A stretch of DNA of 64,000 nt from Ambrosia x helenae (GCA_030844895.1 JAUTDX010001449.1:35943-99942), one strand, 5' to 3'. Counted from the first letter of the stretch, positions 22,301 to 34,002 are shown. Numbers and translations: made by a program. Notes: a model not told the origin generated them from the letters alone.

Positions 22301-24594
22301 TTGTGAATGCATCAACTGTTATAAATCATGTGTCTAGCATAGTACCGTCCCACCTCACCTTCCCATGAAGTCAAATGGACGTTTGATGTGTTTCTAAGAG
22401 ATCATAAGCATCTAGCAAACTAAGATTATTCTTTATCAATTTAACATACTAAGTTATGATGAGAATTAACTTTTAAAAACGTTCTTGCTTTCCCAACACA
22501 ATCTCTTATAGTATGGATCAGTAGATCACATACAGATTCAGCCTCGATCAAACAAACCTCCCAACAACAAGCTCAATAGAAAGTGACCACAAATCAACTT
22601 CTATCTTCTAAGTCGTGTCTCAATATTGAATGGATTCGACAAGAGTTGGCATATGTGTTAAGCATATGTATGAACATATACTTTTTAAAGTTGTGTCCCT
22701 TCAACTTGATTAGTAACAAAAAGCCTTTGCAAGGAACAAGGGGTAATGATAAATAAATAATTAAAAAAGATACAAAATCCTATTATTTTTCATTAGTTTA
22801 CTTTATTCCCTTTCAACTTTTTTTTTTTTTTGAAAGGCCAACAAACATTGAATTGCCAAGGTACTCCGTACGGGGTGACCAATGGCAAAAGGCCACCGCC
22901 AGCTGGCCCAACCCAGCCGTACGGAGCCCTTAAGCGCACCAAGTTATCTCCAGTTCCGGGGAAAACCCACCCGCCCGAAAGCCACTGGTGGTAAAACCCG
23001 GATGCTCTCAGGATCAAACTGAAGATCACAAAGACCCCAGTCTTCCCTTCACTGAGCCACCATGCCCCCTCCAAAGTGTTGCCAATGAGAATCGAACTTG
23101 AGTCTCAAGTAGAGAACTCATGCTTCCTACCACTATACCACAATGGAAGTTGCAAATGATCATTATTCCCTTTCAACTGTTTTGGTGTAGAAATGATCAT
23201 TTGTGATAATTGTTTTCATCACTTAAAAAGTACAAGAAGACATTGGATACTCACTAAAGTCCCTTTAGGTTCTCTCCTGGTTTTACATATATATGCTCTC
23301 TTCCATATTCTCTGTCATTACATTCTTTTAGAATAAATACATTTTTAATATTATAAGCTTTAAAAGTAGTGAACTATTGATTCGTAACTCCAAATTCATT
23401 TACAAAGAAGTATTCCTTTTAGTGCCTATTATTCAGTCATCCATTCACAAATCATGCTAATTTAAGGTATCACTCATATATTCAAGAAACTCAAGTTGGC
23501 ACCTATTAAAAACTATCCCTTCATAAAGTAAGCTTAAAATCAAAGCAGAAAAAAAATTTAGGTTGTGGTCCGCTTAGTTGTTTTTTAATTTATTTGATTT
23601 AACAATTCTAACTTTTACGCATTGACCGACAACTATCTCAACTAAGAAATATTTACTGACAGTCTCAACTTTTAACCACAATTTAAACTTTAAACCTATT
23701 TCCCCTCATTGCTCTCATACTAACTAAAAGTTAATATTCTTTGTTGACGTGACTGCCACATAAGAAGTCTACAGCTCTACACATCAAAACTTTTCCGTAT
23801 AAATAGTCTACGTCAGCAAAATTTTGACTAATTGGATTAACTTTTAGTAAGTACTCCGAGTGAAAATAAGTTAAAACTCACAAAAACTAACTAGATTAAC
23901 TTTTTAGTAAAAATAAGTTAAAAGTTAGGACTGTCGCTAAACATGTGAGGTCGGTTTCAACTGTTTATAAACACCTAGTTTTTAATGTATTCAGTTATAT
24001 TAACTGAACTGAATAACTAATAATAACTGAACTAAACTGAAAGCTAAAAACAGAAGAATACCTCCTCTAGCAATGCAATCAACTTGTACCGTTTCGACTC
24101 GAACCAAACAGCATCAGTACCGGTATTCGAATAATCAGCAACGTTCAAATCCGCCATATAATTAAACAAGAACCACCATCAAACCCTACGTCACAAACTT
24201 CATTCAACAACTGTTGTGCTGGTTTCAAAAACTTCGACTCTCTCAATACAGAGTCAACACTCCGGTCAAACTCATCGCCGCCGTACGCCACCGTAGTAGT
24301 AGTAGTTCCAGTTCCGGCGACCGATGAGAGAGACAACGCCAGTTGTTCATGCTTCCGTACAACATAATCCCCGGTGACGTCATGCTGCGTGTAATTGAAG
24401 TCACCGTTGTTGTTGATGCTAGGGTTGGCGCATGATAGCAGATAGGACGAACTGACGTGGTTAGTTGTGGTGTGAGTGGCGCATGATAGCAAATACGAAG
24501 GTTGGTCGTAAACTAGGGTTTGGAGATCTCCGATACGGAGTTTGTCTCGTCGGCTTTGTTGAGGGATGTGGAATGGTTCGAAAGCGTCCGCCAT
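19336..24594 (-). CDS. BLH9: BEL1-like homeodomain transcription factor (BLH9/PENNYWISE-like), two apparent frameshifts
   Basis: Four exons: 24594-24062, 21141-20840, 20220-20160 and 19760-19336, all with GT..AG borders. The protein starts MADAFEPFHIPQQSRRDKLR. It has the SKY box (ESKFLKPAQQLLNEV near residue 120), the BELL domain (VYKRYKYYYRQIQAVIASFD), and a TALE homeodomain spread over three exons (WRPQRGLPKQAVTVLRAWLF; HPYPTDTDKQML; VSNWFINARVRLWKP, including the Pro-Tyr-Pro insertion). It ends with the ZIBEL motif VSLTLGLHQ and a QFLHEFGG tail. The N-terminus and tail resemble BLH9/PNY, a KNOX partner in meristem and stem development; BLH8 is the alternative. One base seems missing near 24170-24172 and another near 19683-19684. 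With both added, the length is 440 residues. Intron 1 hosts a SINE. Confidence 0.85.
19831..19884. repeat. Short inverted repeat in BLH9-like intron 3
   Basis: TGTATTGAACATGCTCCT is followed about 12 bases later by AGGAACATGTTCAATACA, giving an almost perfect 18-bp-arm hairpin within the last intron. Confidence 0.75.
22803..23178 (-). mobile_element. tRNA-derived SINE, family A copy 2, with 16-bp TSD
   Basis: On the minus strand, box A (TGGTATAGTGGTAGG) and box B (AAGTTCGATTCTC) lie at the start. The body is about 340 bp and ends in poly-A (plus-strand poly-T from 22818). The exact 16-bp duplication TTATTCCCTTTCAACT at 22803-22818 and 23163-23178 brackets it. It sits in intron 1 of the homeodomain gene in the same orientation. 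Confidence 0.9.
23649..23945. mobile_element. Possible TIR element in BLH9-like intron 1
   Basis: TTTACTGACAGTCTCAACTT at about 23652 is inverted, with a few mismatches, at 23915-23942 (complement TTTAGCGACAGTCCTAACTT). I could not find a clear target duplication, so element boundaries are approximate. Confidence 0.45.
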
Positions 24595-26029
24595 GAAAGA
24601 GGAGAGAGAGTAGAGAGAGAAAGTTAGAGAGAGAGAGAGTGTGTAAATTGTAAAGTAAGAGGATGACGATGATGAGTGTGGTGGTGAAAGGAATATAACA
24701 GACGCATGGGATGGGTTGGTGGCGTAGGTTAGCGTAAGTGAATTGGTAAAAATAATAATAATACGACAGAGAGATATGTATGATGACACTGGTTGTTGCA
24801 GCAGCTTACTTGCAGAGCCTAGTAGCCTGCCCTAGGCCTAAGCAACACTGTTTATGTGCGTGTCGACGTCTCATGTTTTAACTTTTTTTTTATCACATAC
24901 CCACTCTCATAGAGCGTATGTAGTTCGGTTGGTTTGGTTAATGTTTTAATAACCGGTTTTTTCACCGTACTGGACTGGTTTGGCTAACTAATTCTATAAA
25001 ATACGACATAGTTTAAGAGGTAATCCAATTTCATATTTCTCAATTTTTCAACAAAGTTTTTTTATATGAAAGGGTATATTAGGTTTATGTCATTGGAGTG
25101 TTGAATGCATTAAATTTATGATTGCTTAAAAGATAAAAATTCATAATAATCGCCATCAGCGTCAACAAAAGTATAACCATTCTTGTTTCTACAATCTTTG
25201 ATAAAATGTTTTAGTTACTAATAATCAAAATATACTAAATTTACATTAGATAAGAAACATATATAACAAATAACTTTGTGTCTAAGAAATCGGTTCATGC
25301 TCTTTCTCATCACACATGTTATTTATATCATCACTATGGGCCGCTAAAGTCCAAAGTTTAACCTTGTGTTGGTACCGGTATAGCGGTATAAACCGATATA
25401 CCGGAAGTTACTGGCGGTTCAAATCCTTTACCGTTTTCCTAAATTACCGGATTGATTTGTGCCGGCAAGACACCGGTAAGGGGTATAACCGGTTCAATCG
25501 GCCGATAAAAATCGGTTTATAAAACATTGGGTTTGGTTATTAGGAGAAGGGATACTTTACGATAAGTACCCTAATCTTGATTACCCTCGCACCGTCACGT
25601 CAACGTGAACTCAAAATACCTTAAAACCATCAAAACACTAACGGAATTCTAGGTATTTTGCTTAGAATTTTTATTATTTTTTCATTTAAATAAAAAAATA
25701 AACATTATAGAAATAAAAGTACATATTATTATATATATTAATTCATAACATGCAGAACAATAGTGATTTTATAGATTTACCACTCAACTTTTGGTTATTG
25801 GTTATTGTTCACATTTGCTCCTCTATTTTTACTCTTGTACTTTACCGATCTGGACTTTTCACTACGCTCTCACATACATCTGGAGAGGCACATAGATGGT
25901 GCCGGTGTTAGCGAACAAGCGGTGGCTACGGATCCGCCGCTAGACACCGATCACACCTACCTTTTCCCTCCGGTGTTCATACCATTTGGTGATATATTAA
26001 TTTACAACATCATGAATAACAGTTATGTG
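24595..26029. other. BLH9-like 5' flank and intergenic DNA
   Basis: 24600-24660 is a GA-rich leader on the gene's upstream side. From 24900 to 25530 there are CGGTT/AACCG-rich stretches (notably 25366-25530) that look like worn TIR-element ends, but I cannot fix their borders. No gene is seen. Confidence 0.4.
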
Positions 26030-26308
26030 AGAGCATTCACAGTAGCTCCCCCATTTTATGTGAGTATGTTCCCAAAAGTGGGTGTGAGTGGGTGTGAGTG
26101 AAGAAAAATGAGGAATCTACTGTTGATCGGTATAATTGGGGTTACTTGGGAATCTTTTGGGGAAAACTGGAAGGTGTATTTATTTTTTAGTATTTGTTGA
26201 AAGTAGTTATGAGTGGAGGAGAGAGAAACTGTAATGATTTTTAGTGTAATATGTGGTTGTGATTGGTTGTGAAGGAACGAGGGATGGGGAAGCTACTGTG
26301 AATGCTCT
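26030..26308. mobile_element. MITE with perfect 18-bp inverted repeats
   Basis: AGAGCATTCACAGTAGCT at 26030-26047 is exactly inverted at 26291-26308, and similarity continues inward (CCCCCA against GGGGA). The 279-bp interior is non-coding. No convincing target duplication, so the superfamily is unassigned. Confidence 0.72.
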
Positions 26309-26614
26309 GAAAGCTTTATGAGTTTAGCCACTGAAAATTGCACTTTGGCCCTCCTTGCTTGTTTTCATTATTGATTGGTTATTCATCCAACCATAGAGTC
26401 ACAGACTCCCAAAAGTTTTATATAACGAAACTAGATTTATATCCTGGGAGGGTCCCGGGGTTGATAAATTTAATATAACATATTAAATTTCAGGTAGCAC
26501 ATAACCTAAAACAATTAACAATGTATCTCCAATGTTAACGCCTAACCTTAAACAATGTCTAATTCTAATATTATTTAATTCATATTTACTGGTTTGAACA
26601 TAATTAATGACTTG

Positions 26615-26773
26615 CCTGTACTATTAACCTATTGGATTCTGGCATCCAATTTGGGTTAAGTCACTAACTCAGTTAGTTTGGGGTGTCATGTCAGCATGCC
26701 ACGTCTGCCAAAACACTGAGTTAGTGACTTAACCCAAATTGAGTGTCAAAATCCAATATGTTAATAGTACAGG
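26615..26773. repeat. Long near-perfect hairpin (arms about 58 bp)
   Basis: The left arm starts CCTGTACTATTAACCTATTG and runs to ...TCACTAACTCAGT. The right arm is its inverse (ACTGAGTTAGTGACTTAACC ... AATAGTACAGG) with few mismatches, separated by about 40 bases. It may be a fold-back element or the ends of a MITE. Confidence 0.85.
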
Positions 26774-27024
26774 TTATATGTGGGCAGTTTTATAGTTTGT
26801 GGTGCCAACGGTCTATTTCGATTGATTTAGATTATTAAATCCAATTCCCCAAAATATTTTACATATTTTCTCTCTTTTCTTCAATAATAATTTTTTTAAG
26901 AAAATGACACAAAAAAACAAAAACAACCATATATGATATATATCAAACAACATTGAATGACTTTTCATGAGTGACATGATAATGAGATGACATAAGTTTT
27001 ATATCAGCCAATCAATTAGACCTG

Positions 27025-27270
27025 TGTATTTTTTTAACGGACAACTAAGAATCGCACGAGGAACTCTGTACGCAGCACTCATTGGTGAACGGTAGCTCCA
27101 TCAGGCGGCCCAACCCGCACGGACGGAGCCCCGCGCCCACCCGTCGAAAAACCCGGCCCGCATACCCGCCGGAAGGCACGACGGCAGCGAACCGATAAAA
27201 CCTAAAAGGATTAGGAGTCAAACCCATGACCACAAGGATCAAGTGTCTCTCCATCACTTCCCGGTATACA
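27025..27270 (-). mobile_element. tRNA-derived SINE, second family
   Basis: A poly-T start (27028-27034, the tail on the other strand), about 240 bp, and a box B-like GGTTTGACTCC (complement near 27210) followed by a weak box A. The body differs from the family at 2498 and 22819. No clear duplication. Confidence 0.55.
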
Positions 27271-27838
27271 TTACATAAATACAAAATGAAAATATCACTA
27301 AAAACAAAAGCGAAAAAAATGCAAAACAAAATCATACCATGTAAAATATACCATGCTAAACATGTTATATGCATTTGAGATTCCTTCCAAGGATGATACT
27401 TACCCAAGAGAAAGTGACACGGGTGACTCTGAATTGGTTTTAGCTTTTTAAATAAAATATATATATATTATTTATGTGATTAGGTTGTATGGTGTGGTGT
27501 CATCCTCTACATCAGCTAATTAACCAAGGGAACACCGTCAGGGGAAGGGGTGCCAAGGGCTCTCTAGTGAGTGCGAGAGTGAAGGTGAGGTGTGGTATGG
27601 CCCCCCTATGTCAGCAATAGGCCAATCAAAACCTTCCATTTGGCGTTAAAAAGGAGGGAGGGTGTGAAAGGGCACCATCCAGCCTTACTGTTACGTAATT
27701 TTTATCCGAAGTTGTATATTATTATTAGAATTTTGGTCAACTTTAATGCTGTAAATATCCCTCAAATTGATAGGCATTCAAAGACCAAGGCATTGTGAAA
27801 TTTCTTTAACAAAAAATTTTACACCTAAATGTCACCTA

Positions 27839-27896
27839 ACTACCAAAGGATATTTGACCTAGCTATACCAAAGGATATTTGACCTAGCTATACCAA
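27839..27896. repeat. 25-bp tandem duplication
   Basis: Two tandem units of ACCAAAGGATATTTGACCTA plus GCTAT, followed by the start of a third. Confidence 0.8.
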
Positions 27897-28406
27897 AGTG
27901 TTAGGATAAGGGTGTGTCTTTCCAAGTAATGATGGTTCAATCTGCGTGGTGGACAAATGCATGCAGTTTCAAAGAGCCAAACGTATCAAAGACTAAGGGG
28001 ACAAAAGCATGTTGATTATCCTCACATGATCTGGCATGCTTCTCGATCTTCTTAGACTTTGCTTTCTGCATTGCCTGCCCAACCACAAACCCAATATCTC
28101 GAAATCCGGCTAGGAGGTATACACTTGTAAGGTCCACACAAGCGTGCCCCCCCCCCCCCCACCCAACCCAACCAAACACGAGCACATATGTTGGGCATAA
28201 AGTAGATCTCCTCTCTGTCGGGTCCATCAGGAAATTAACCAGAGCCAGGTCGTGGCGATACTTGAACCCTGACAACTCTTTAGATGGTTCTTATTGCCCT
28301 ATGGGCTGACACAGAGGGTCCACACGCTAACCTCCACTTTAGCACCCGCCAAGCCACTCATAGGCAAGCCCTTCACGTGTATGTGGACGTTAACCAACAA
28401 CCCTTA

Positions 28407-28631
28407 GGGGTTGTTTGGTTAATTAAGTGTTGAATCATTAAGAGGTTTAATTGGTTAAGAGACTCTGAATGATTAAGTGTTGAATGGTTCAGCTATGTAC
28501 CAAATCTGAATGGTTCAGCTCTTAACCATTCCATTCAGAGCCTTTTTTAGGTTGAAACAAACAGCCTGAATGCTGAGCCATTAAAAGCTAAATGATTCAG
28601 AACCTAATTAAGGGGCTATCAAACCAGCCCT
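28407..28631. mobile_element. MITE with GGGGTTGTTTGGT ends, copy 2
   Basis: Same ends and interior words as the element at 11684-11896 (GGGGTTGTTTGGTT, TGAATCATTAAGA, TTAACCATTCCATTCAGA). The right end ATCAAACCAGCCC is degraded. Flanks AACCCTTA and CAACCTTA are similar. Confidence 0.68.
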
Positions 28632-28921
28632 CAACCTTACAAATTAAGTTTTGAACTTAGTCCCAAAGCATATTTTATTTAATTAAATTGCAATACTTAA
28701 CTCACAACTTAGTTATAAAGAATCCACATGTTGGTGCCATGACTTTAATCTTCTATGTTATCAAATCTACCAAAAAACATGAACATAAATACTTTGTTCT
28801 TCCTTAACTTTAAACATAAAATTAGCCAAAACACCTAAAACTAAACAATTTTGATATCAGACAAAACAAATTGATCTAAAAACACAAGCTTTTATCTTAC
28901 AAACATGTTAGAACACCCTAA

Positions 28922-30357
28922 TCAATCCGAAAAGGCTGAATCCAGCTTCTCCTTCAACCGTTCTGCAGCCTCGGCGCCATCGACTGCTTGAAACGAAAAC
29001 GTATGTACCACTTTCCCATTTTCTGTAGTCGAAACATCGGTGTCATGAACCACCATTTCATGTTCGCTAAACGTCTTTATGACCCGCGCAACAGGATGAT
29101 CATCTAGCGGCCAACTAACTCTTATCACTGCATCATCTTGTCGGGCCATGAACTCAACCTCGGGTTGACCTGGCTCTTTTTCAGCTTCCAGTACTCGTAT
29201 CTTCGATTGAAGATCGGTTATGTATGAAATTGCATCACCAAGAAGCGAAGCTTTATCCATTTTCGAAATGTTGGGGACCACTGCTCGTAATGCATAGAAC
29301 CGTTGGTTCAGTTTCTCACGTCGTTGTCTTTCGGCTTCCACGTGATTCAACGGTTCGTCCCTCCCGTCCGCAGGCTTTCTACCACGTTTTCTCGGCTTTC
29401 TATCCGTTAAAGATAAATCTTGATTACATTGATCTAGATCCGATATCATTGCCTGCGAATTCAATATCCCGCCAATCACATTGTTCGTTTGCGAATCTGT
29501 TCTGTGCCCGTTCGATGAGTTCCCACCGCCAAAAACTTGATTCGACTGTATTTTATACGTTTGCGAATCTGTTCTGTGCCCGTTCGATGAAAAGTTGATG
29601 CTGAACACACCGGATTTAGCACCACCGCCACCACCGAGACTTAATTCTTGACCGAAGATTTTTGGTGATACTTTCGGGTGGCATCCGTTAAATAAAGATT
29701 TAACCATCGTAACAAAACTTGGGTCTTCTGGGATCGACTTAAACGAACCGATTTCGAATACTCCTTTCTTAACCGAAACAAGAACTAGGGTTTGTAACCG
29801 GGCCAATTTTGCTAAAAATGATCTTGATTGGTACTCTTCTTCGCAACCTTTTGTATCGGAAACCCAAACCGAGCGACTCGTGTTAAACGACTGAGACGGG
29901 CTAGAGGATTTATCGAACGGGAATAGATAATACGTTGAGGTTAGATAAAACATATCTAAATCGGATACTGAATCCATCTGTAACTGCAGATTTCCTTCCT
30001 CTGGTCCCTTAAAACATGATTGCAGCTTCTGAAGAACAAACCTTTTTCTAACGTCTTCGTCACGTTCTTTATGAACTTCACTTTCCTTTGATTCTTTGCA
30101 ATGCCCGTCGCCCCAAATTAAAGCCGATTTTCCAGATTTCGAATTGGAAACTTGCCAGAAAATCGCGTAACTCCAGTCTGACCCGTTAAGAATCTTGCGA
30201 AGACCATCTTGAACCCTAAATCAGTGATTTTTGATCGGAATTCATCTGGTACCATGTTTGATGCTGACCAAGAAAAGAAACTGAAGGCTTCATGACCCAA
30301 TACACTCTCTAACATAACCTTATCTTCTTCGTCGTCTAACCGAAATTTGTCTCCCAT
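28922..30357 (-). CDS. bHLH3: MYC-type bHLH transcription factor, JAM clade (bHLH3-like), one apparent frameshift
   Basis: An intronless coding region starting MGDKFRLDDEEDKVMLESVL. With one G added in the run at 30214-30216 it reads 478 residues without a stop. It then shows the bHLH-MYC_N domain (SWSASN, DWSYAIFWQVS, LIWGDGHC, SDLDMFYLTSTYY, SRSFLAKLARLQT, SIPEDPSFV). The basic helix-loop-helix follows (NHVEAERQRREKLNQRFYAL, then VPNISKMDKASLLGDAISYI, about residues 338-388). The end is an ACT-like dimerisation region. JAM proteins repress jasmonate responses by competing with MYC2 at G-boxes; that role is inferred from the family. A 33-bp direct duplication lies inside the coding region (29486-29518, 29558-29590). 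The frame loss would leave a short N-terminal peptide if real. Confidence 0.88.
29486..29590. repeat. 33-bp direct duplication within the bHLH gene
   Basis: CGTTTGCGAATCTGTTCTGT and the following 13 bases recur at 29558-29590, giving the repeated peptide SSNGHRTDSQT in the linker before the bHLH domain. The frame is preserved. Confidence 0.9.
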
Positions 30358-30791
30358 ATCTTTGAAAATGAATTTGCAAAGGTGTTAGCCACAAACTCGA
30401 TAAAAAAAAATTAAAAAAAGGAAAACACACACACACACATAACTAAAAGTCTAAAGATCATTAAACATTTTAAAAAGTGTCAATATGTAAATTTGTTCTA
30501 ATAAGTTTAGAAACTCAAGTTGATACAAAAGCTAGCAGACTCATACTTACACCCAACTAGACAGAGGTAAACGGGCTAAAAACGGGTCTACTTTAAAAAG
30601 GGCATAACTTTCGCTAGGTTTAGAGTTACGGGGCTTGTAAATAATGGATGAAAACGTCTTGACGAGCCGAATCATGTGGCAAACAGGCCCCAACTGTCAA
30701 CCAGAATTCCATCATCTGGTGCCCCAATTTCAAACTCAAAAGGCTTTACCTACATTTTAGCAGTTTTGATATGAGTGATCCATGAATCTTT

Positions 30792-30938
30792 TTTTTTTTT
30801 TGAACGGTAACTTTCATATGAGTGACCCAACGTCACACTGCCTAATAGGTAGCCCTAGCCATTGAACCTGGGTCACAAGGAACACCAAGTCTTTCCCCGA
30901 CCACTCCACCACGGCACCACTACCTCGTTGGCAAAACA
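30792..30938 (-). mobile_element. tRNA-derived SINE, third family, upstream of the bHLH gene
   Basis: A poly-T start at 30789-30801 and box B-like CCAGGTTCAAT on the minus strand, with GGTGGAGTGGTCGGGG as box A. The target duplication is CATGAATCTTT at 30781-30791 and 30939-30949. It lies in the probable 5' UTR intron of the bHLH gene. Confidence 0.8.
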
Positions 30939-31138
30939 CATGAATCTTTCGTTTGAGTAATATGATTCTACACAGCTAATTCCAAATTACCTAAATTCAA
31001 CTATTCCAAGTTCCAACCAAATTCAGGTTTTAGATAAAACAGTGGCTTTTACTTTCAATATTTTCTCTCAAGTTTTCCCTTTTATATTTCTACTCAACAT
31101 TAATAACCCTTTTCCCACAATGGTTTTCTTTTCTATCT

Positions 31139-31140
<2 letters not shown>

Positions 31141-31179
<39 letters not shown>
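31141..31179. repeat. Poly-A tract (39 A)
   Basis: An uninterrupted run of 39 A residues, preceded by TGC. There is no retroelement body next to it on either side that I can identify. Confidence 0.9.
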
Positions 31180-31180
<1 letters not shown>

Positions 31181-31455
31181 AGAGCAACCAATATTCTTGA
31201 ACTTTGTTTATTTTCAAGAGCTAGAGCAACACAAACAACAGATAATCAAGATCATTATACCCCATAAACAAAAGGGTATCTCAAAATCCAATTAAATTAG
31301 CTAATTACAATATAATCTCATGAAGCTGTCTACAATCTATAACAATAAGCTCTAAATCTTGAAAAAAGGTCAGATTTTTACGACATTTGGTATGAAAAAA
31401 ACAGCAAGAAAATTAAAGGGTTTGAAGGGAATTACAAAAAGATTGAAATTATACC

Positions 31456-31640
31456 TGAAGAACAGTCGTTAAATGCAGCAGGTGGGATCGAAAGAAAGTA
31501 GAGAAGGATGAAGGATAAAAGAAAGCAAAGAAAGAAAAGAGTTTGTATGCTATAGATATGCTCGTGTAGCATGTGACTGAAACAAAGGCGGTTTGGCGTG
31601 ACTGAATAAGAAGAATGCCTTTTTATAACGTGTGGATGAA
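31456..31640 (-). promoter_or_regulatory. Probable promoter and non-coding first exon of the bHLH gene
   Basis: On the minus strand, TTATAAAA (31621-31628) could act as a TATA box. About 165 bases further, TTCAG|GTATAA at about 31455 is a good donor. The next plausible acceptor lies just before the ATG at 30357. This would make a long 5' UTR intron holding the SINE and the poly-A tract. Transcript data are absent, so this is inference. Confidence 0.4.
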
Positions 31641-31866
31641 AAGTAATCAATAAGATTTTATACTATGGGTTGGGGGCCACCCGATTTGCTAATGGGTATC
31701 TTACTATCTTTACGGTAACATTGTTGTCGGTATCAACTATCAAGGGTAGTGAGGGCGGGTAGGATTCACAGATCTTGGCTAACATGTGTTTAGTGGTGTT
31801 AGGGATAGCGTCCACGACTATAATGTTGTTTGAAAATAATAATTAAAAAACCTTTTTTATCCTAGC

Positions 31867-32059
31867 ATGATCTTGAAGGATGAGGGATGTGTGCTATATC
31901 ACGGTCTACATAAGAGATCACCCGGTCGACCCAGTGTTCAACCTTGATATTGTTGCGGAGTTGATTGACCCAGATACGTATTTTCAACTTAGAAATGCTC
32001 TTGTGGAACATCTAGCAACTCTAAATCTACCCCACCTCGATGAGTCGCATTCGAAGTAG
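31867..32059 (+). pseudogene. Tail of a PIF/Harbinger-type transposase (ALP1-like nuclease)
   Basis: After a frame change near 31915 the sequence reads MILKDEG, then IRDHPVDPVFNLDIVAELID, then YFQLRNALVEHLATLN, and stops at 32059. The shape (HNMI-like start, then a run ending in ...LR.ALVEHL) is that of the C-terminus of plant Harbinger nucleases. The remainder is absent. Confidence 0.5.
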
Positions 32060-33164
32060 TTTTTCCTAATCTATGTTTTTTAGTCTATTTTATTTTTAAT
32101 TTATGTGTGGTCACTTTTTTATAATTTTTTAAATTTTATGTCTCACTTTTTTATTTAAAATGCCTATTTTATTAAAAAAAATCAAGGTAGTGGCTCAGGG
32201 TTGTTCTACCACCAAATTGGTGTTTCAGAGTAGTGAATCAGTAGAGTGATGTGGCATTATAGGATTAGAGGAAATCAAAGTAGTTCAGGATGCCCCCCCC
32301 CCATAAGGTCATGTAGGGGGTAAATGGTTTGTTATTATATGTGTGTATAGTAAGAATGAGATCGGTACAGAACTTGCATTAACAGAATGTTGTACCGGAT
32401 ATGGATGTGGAATATTGGTCTAGTACCGGTAGTGCAAAAATACTAAAACTGACTGATATTGAAATTGAAACCGTATGAATACCCATACCAGACCCGATGT
32501 TGGTTGATATTGGTTCGATGCGGTATTAATAGTTGATAAAAAAATATTTGATCATCCCTAGCGTATAGGACTTTATGTGATGTTGTATACACTTGTATCG
32601 GGCTATGCATGAAAATGTATACACACGCATATATTAGGGCACCATGTGTGCATTCGAGTAGGATGATCGGATACCCCATACAAGCGCAGCAACACCATCG
32701 TCGTCTTCTCGGGCAGGGGGTCGCGGGTGGTTGTCACGAGTGTAGTACTTGAAGATGTTTGTGTTGTATGTGTGTGTAGGTGAGAGACAGAGAGAATGAG
32801 TAGTGGGTGGTGTGTGTAAACGGTAAGACCTATGGTTTAGGATAGTTTTACCACATATTAAGGTGTTTTGTAGTATTCAGGGTAAAAGTGAATTGACAAT
32901 AGGTTATTGGTGAAACCTAAACTACTTTGGGCCAAGAAATGATTGTGAGCGGGCAAGACAAAGAAATGTGTTGGGTAAATGTCATGTCACCCATTTTTTT
33001 CTCATCCTTTATTGTGGGTGGTCTTACTCTCATGTGCATGGATATCTTATGATGGGGTGGGTGTGACATCAATGTTTCTTTGGTTAGGGTGTTTCTAAAA
33101 TCTTTTCTTTTTTTATCATTTTATAATAAATAGTTTAATTATAATTAAAATCTTTTCTTTTTTG
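32060..33164. other. Intergenic repeats without clear borders
   Basis: The sequence holds a C-run near 32293, a GGTAC/CGGTA-rich stretch (32360-32560) resembling a worn TIR element, and GTGTGT runs near 32760-32820. No gene is seen. Confidence 0.4.
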
Positions 33165-33415
33165 TCCCGTGATTCCAGCCCAGCTGGTTGAGGATGTGAG
33201 GGTTTACTCCCTACGGGAGGTTCCCGCACGGGGTCCCGAGTTCGAATCCCACTGGTGGCATAAATGCCCCATGTGGGTGTGGCCTATGGATGTGTTATTC
33301 CAGCTCTGCTTCGGTGGGGTGCCGATTCGAACCCGGGTGGCTTGACTTCCGCAAAAAAGGGTTGAAGCAAGCTAATGGGTTTCCAACTGATCTACACCTT
33401 TCAAAAAAAAATCAG
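33165..33415 (+). mobile_element. tRNA-derived SINE, plus orientation
   Basis: It begins CCCGTGATTCCAGCCCAGCTGG (box A region) and carries box B GAGTTCGAATCCC at 33239-33251. A second similar box (GATTCGAACCCGG) lies near 33325, and it ends TTTCAAAAAAAAATC. Length about 250 bp. No target duplication found. Confidence 0.65.
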
Positions 33416-33596
33416 TAAACTTTCGTATTTCGTAATAATTATTATGAAAAAAAAATTAAACAATTCAAAAAAATGTATATTAAAGGCTATTCATTTACGT
33501 GTGAAAATAATCAGTAAAGTAATTTAAAATAGTTTTTCTTAACGACAACGTTGTAGGGCTTAGTAACATGCCTCTTCATAGCCCATATATATATAT

Positions 33597-34002
33597 AGGG
33601 GAGGGTTATCTTGAGAACGCTAAATATCGCGAGAACCGTGAGAACAAGTGAGAAAACTAATCAAAATCATTTTTTTTCAATACAAACCTAATTATAATTA
33701 AAATATAACATTAATAAATGAATTTTCTTTCCAAATAATTCATCTTTTTTTGCAAAAACAATCTAAAATTAACTTTTTACACATGTGTAAATGAAACAGT
33801 TTACACATGTATAAACAGTAAATTTACACATGTGTAAAAACAAATTATTTTCGTATACGTTTGAATTTTTACGCGTAAATTGTGTTTTTGAGATTGTATT
33901 TTAGTGATAAAGACGAGTGTTAAAAGAAATTTTGAATTTGAATGGTTTTAGATGCCGTTCTCATGGTTCGCACGAAATATATGTGTTCTCAAATTAACTT
34001 TC

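Noticed and set aside
22793..23140. Frame and tRNA-like A/B boxes that might be read as a gene or a tRNA
   Set aside because: The boxes belong to a SINE with poly-A tail and 16-bp target duplication. There is no cloverleaf or anticodon arm to support a functional tRNA, and the same holds for the other SINEs.
24145..24789. Longer start for the homeodomain protein (MSSYISLCR...)
   Set aside because: The added residues are hydrophobic and Ser-rich, unlike family N-termini, while MADAFEPFH matches the BLH8/9 start.
30211..30217. Programmed frameshifting in the bHLH gene
   Set aside because: There is no slippery heptamer or downstream structure, and similar one-base losses in three unrelated genes argue for sequence error.
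30118..30357. A separate 79-residue protein upstream of the bHLH gene
   Set aside because: It starts with the conserved MYC_N beginning, and the rest of that domain continues in the next frame after one missing base, so it is part of the bHLH gene.
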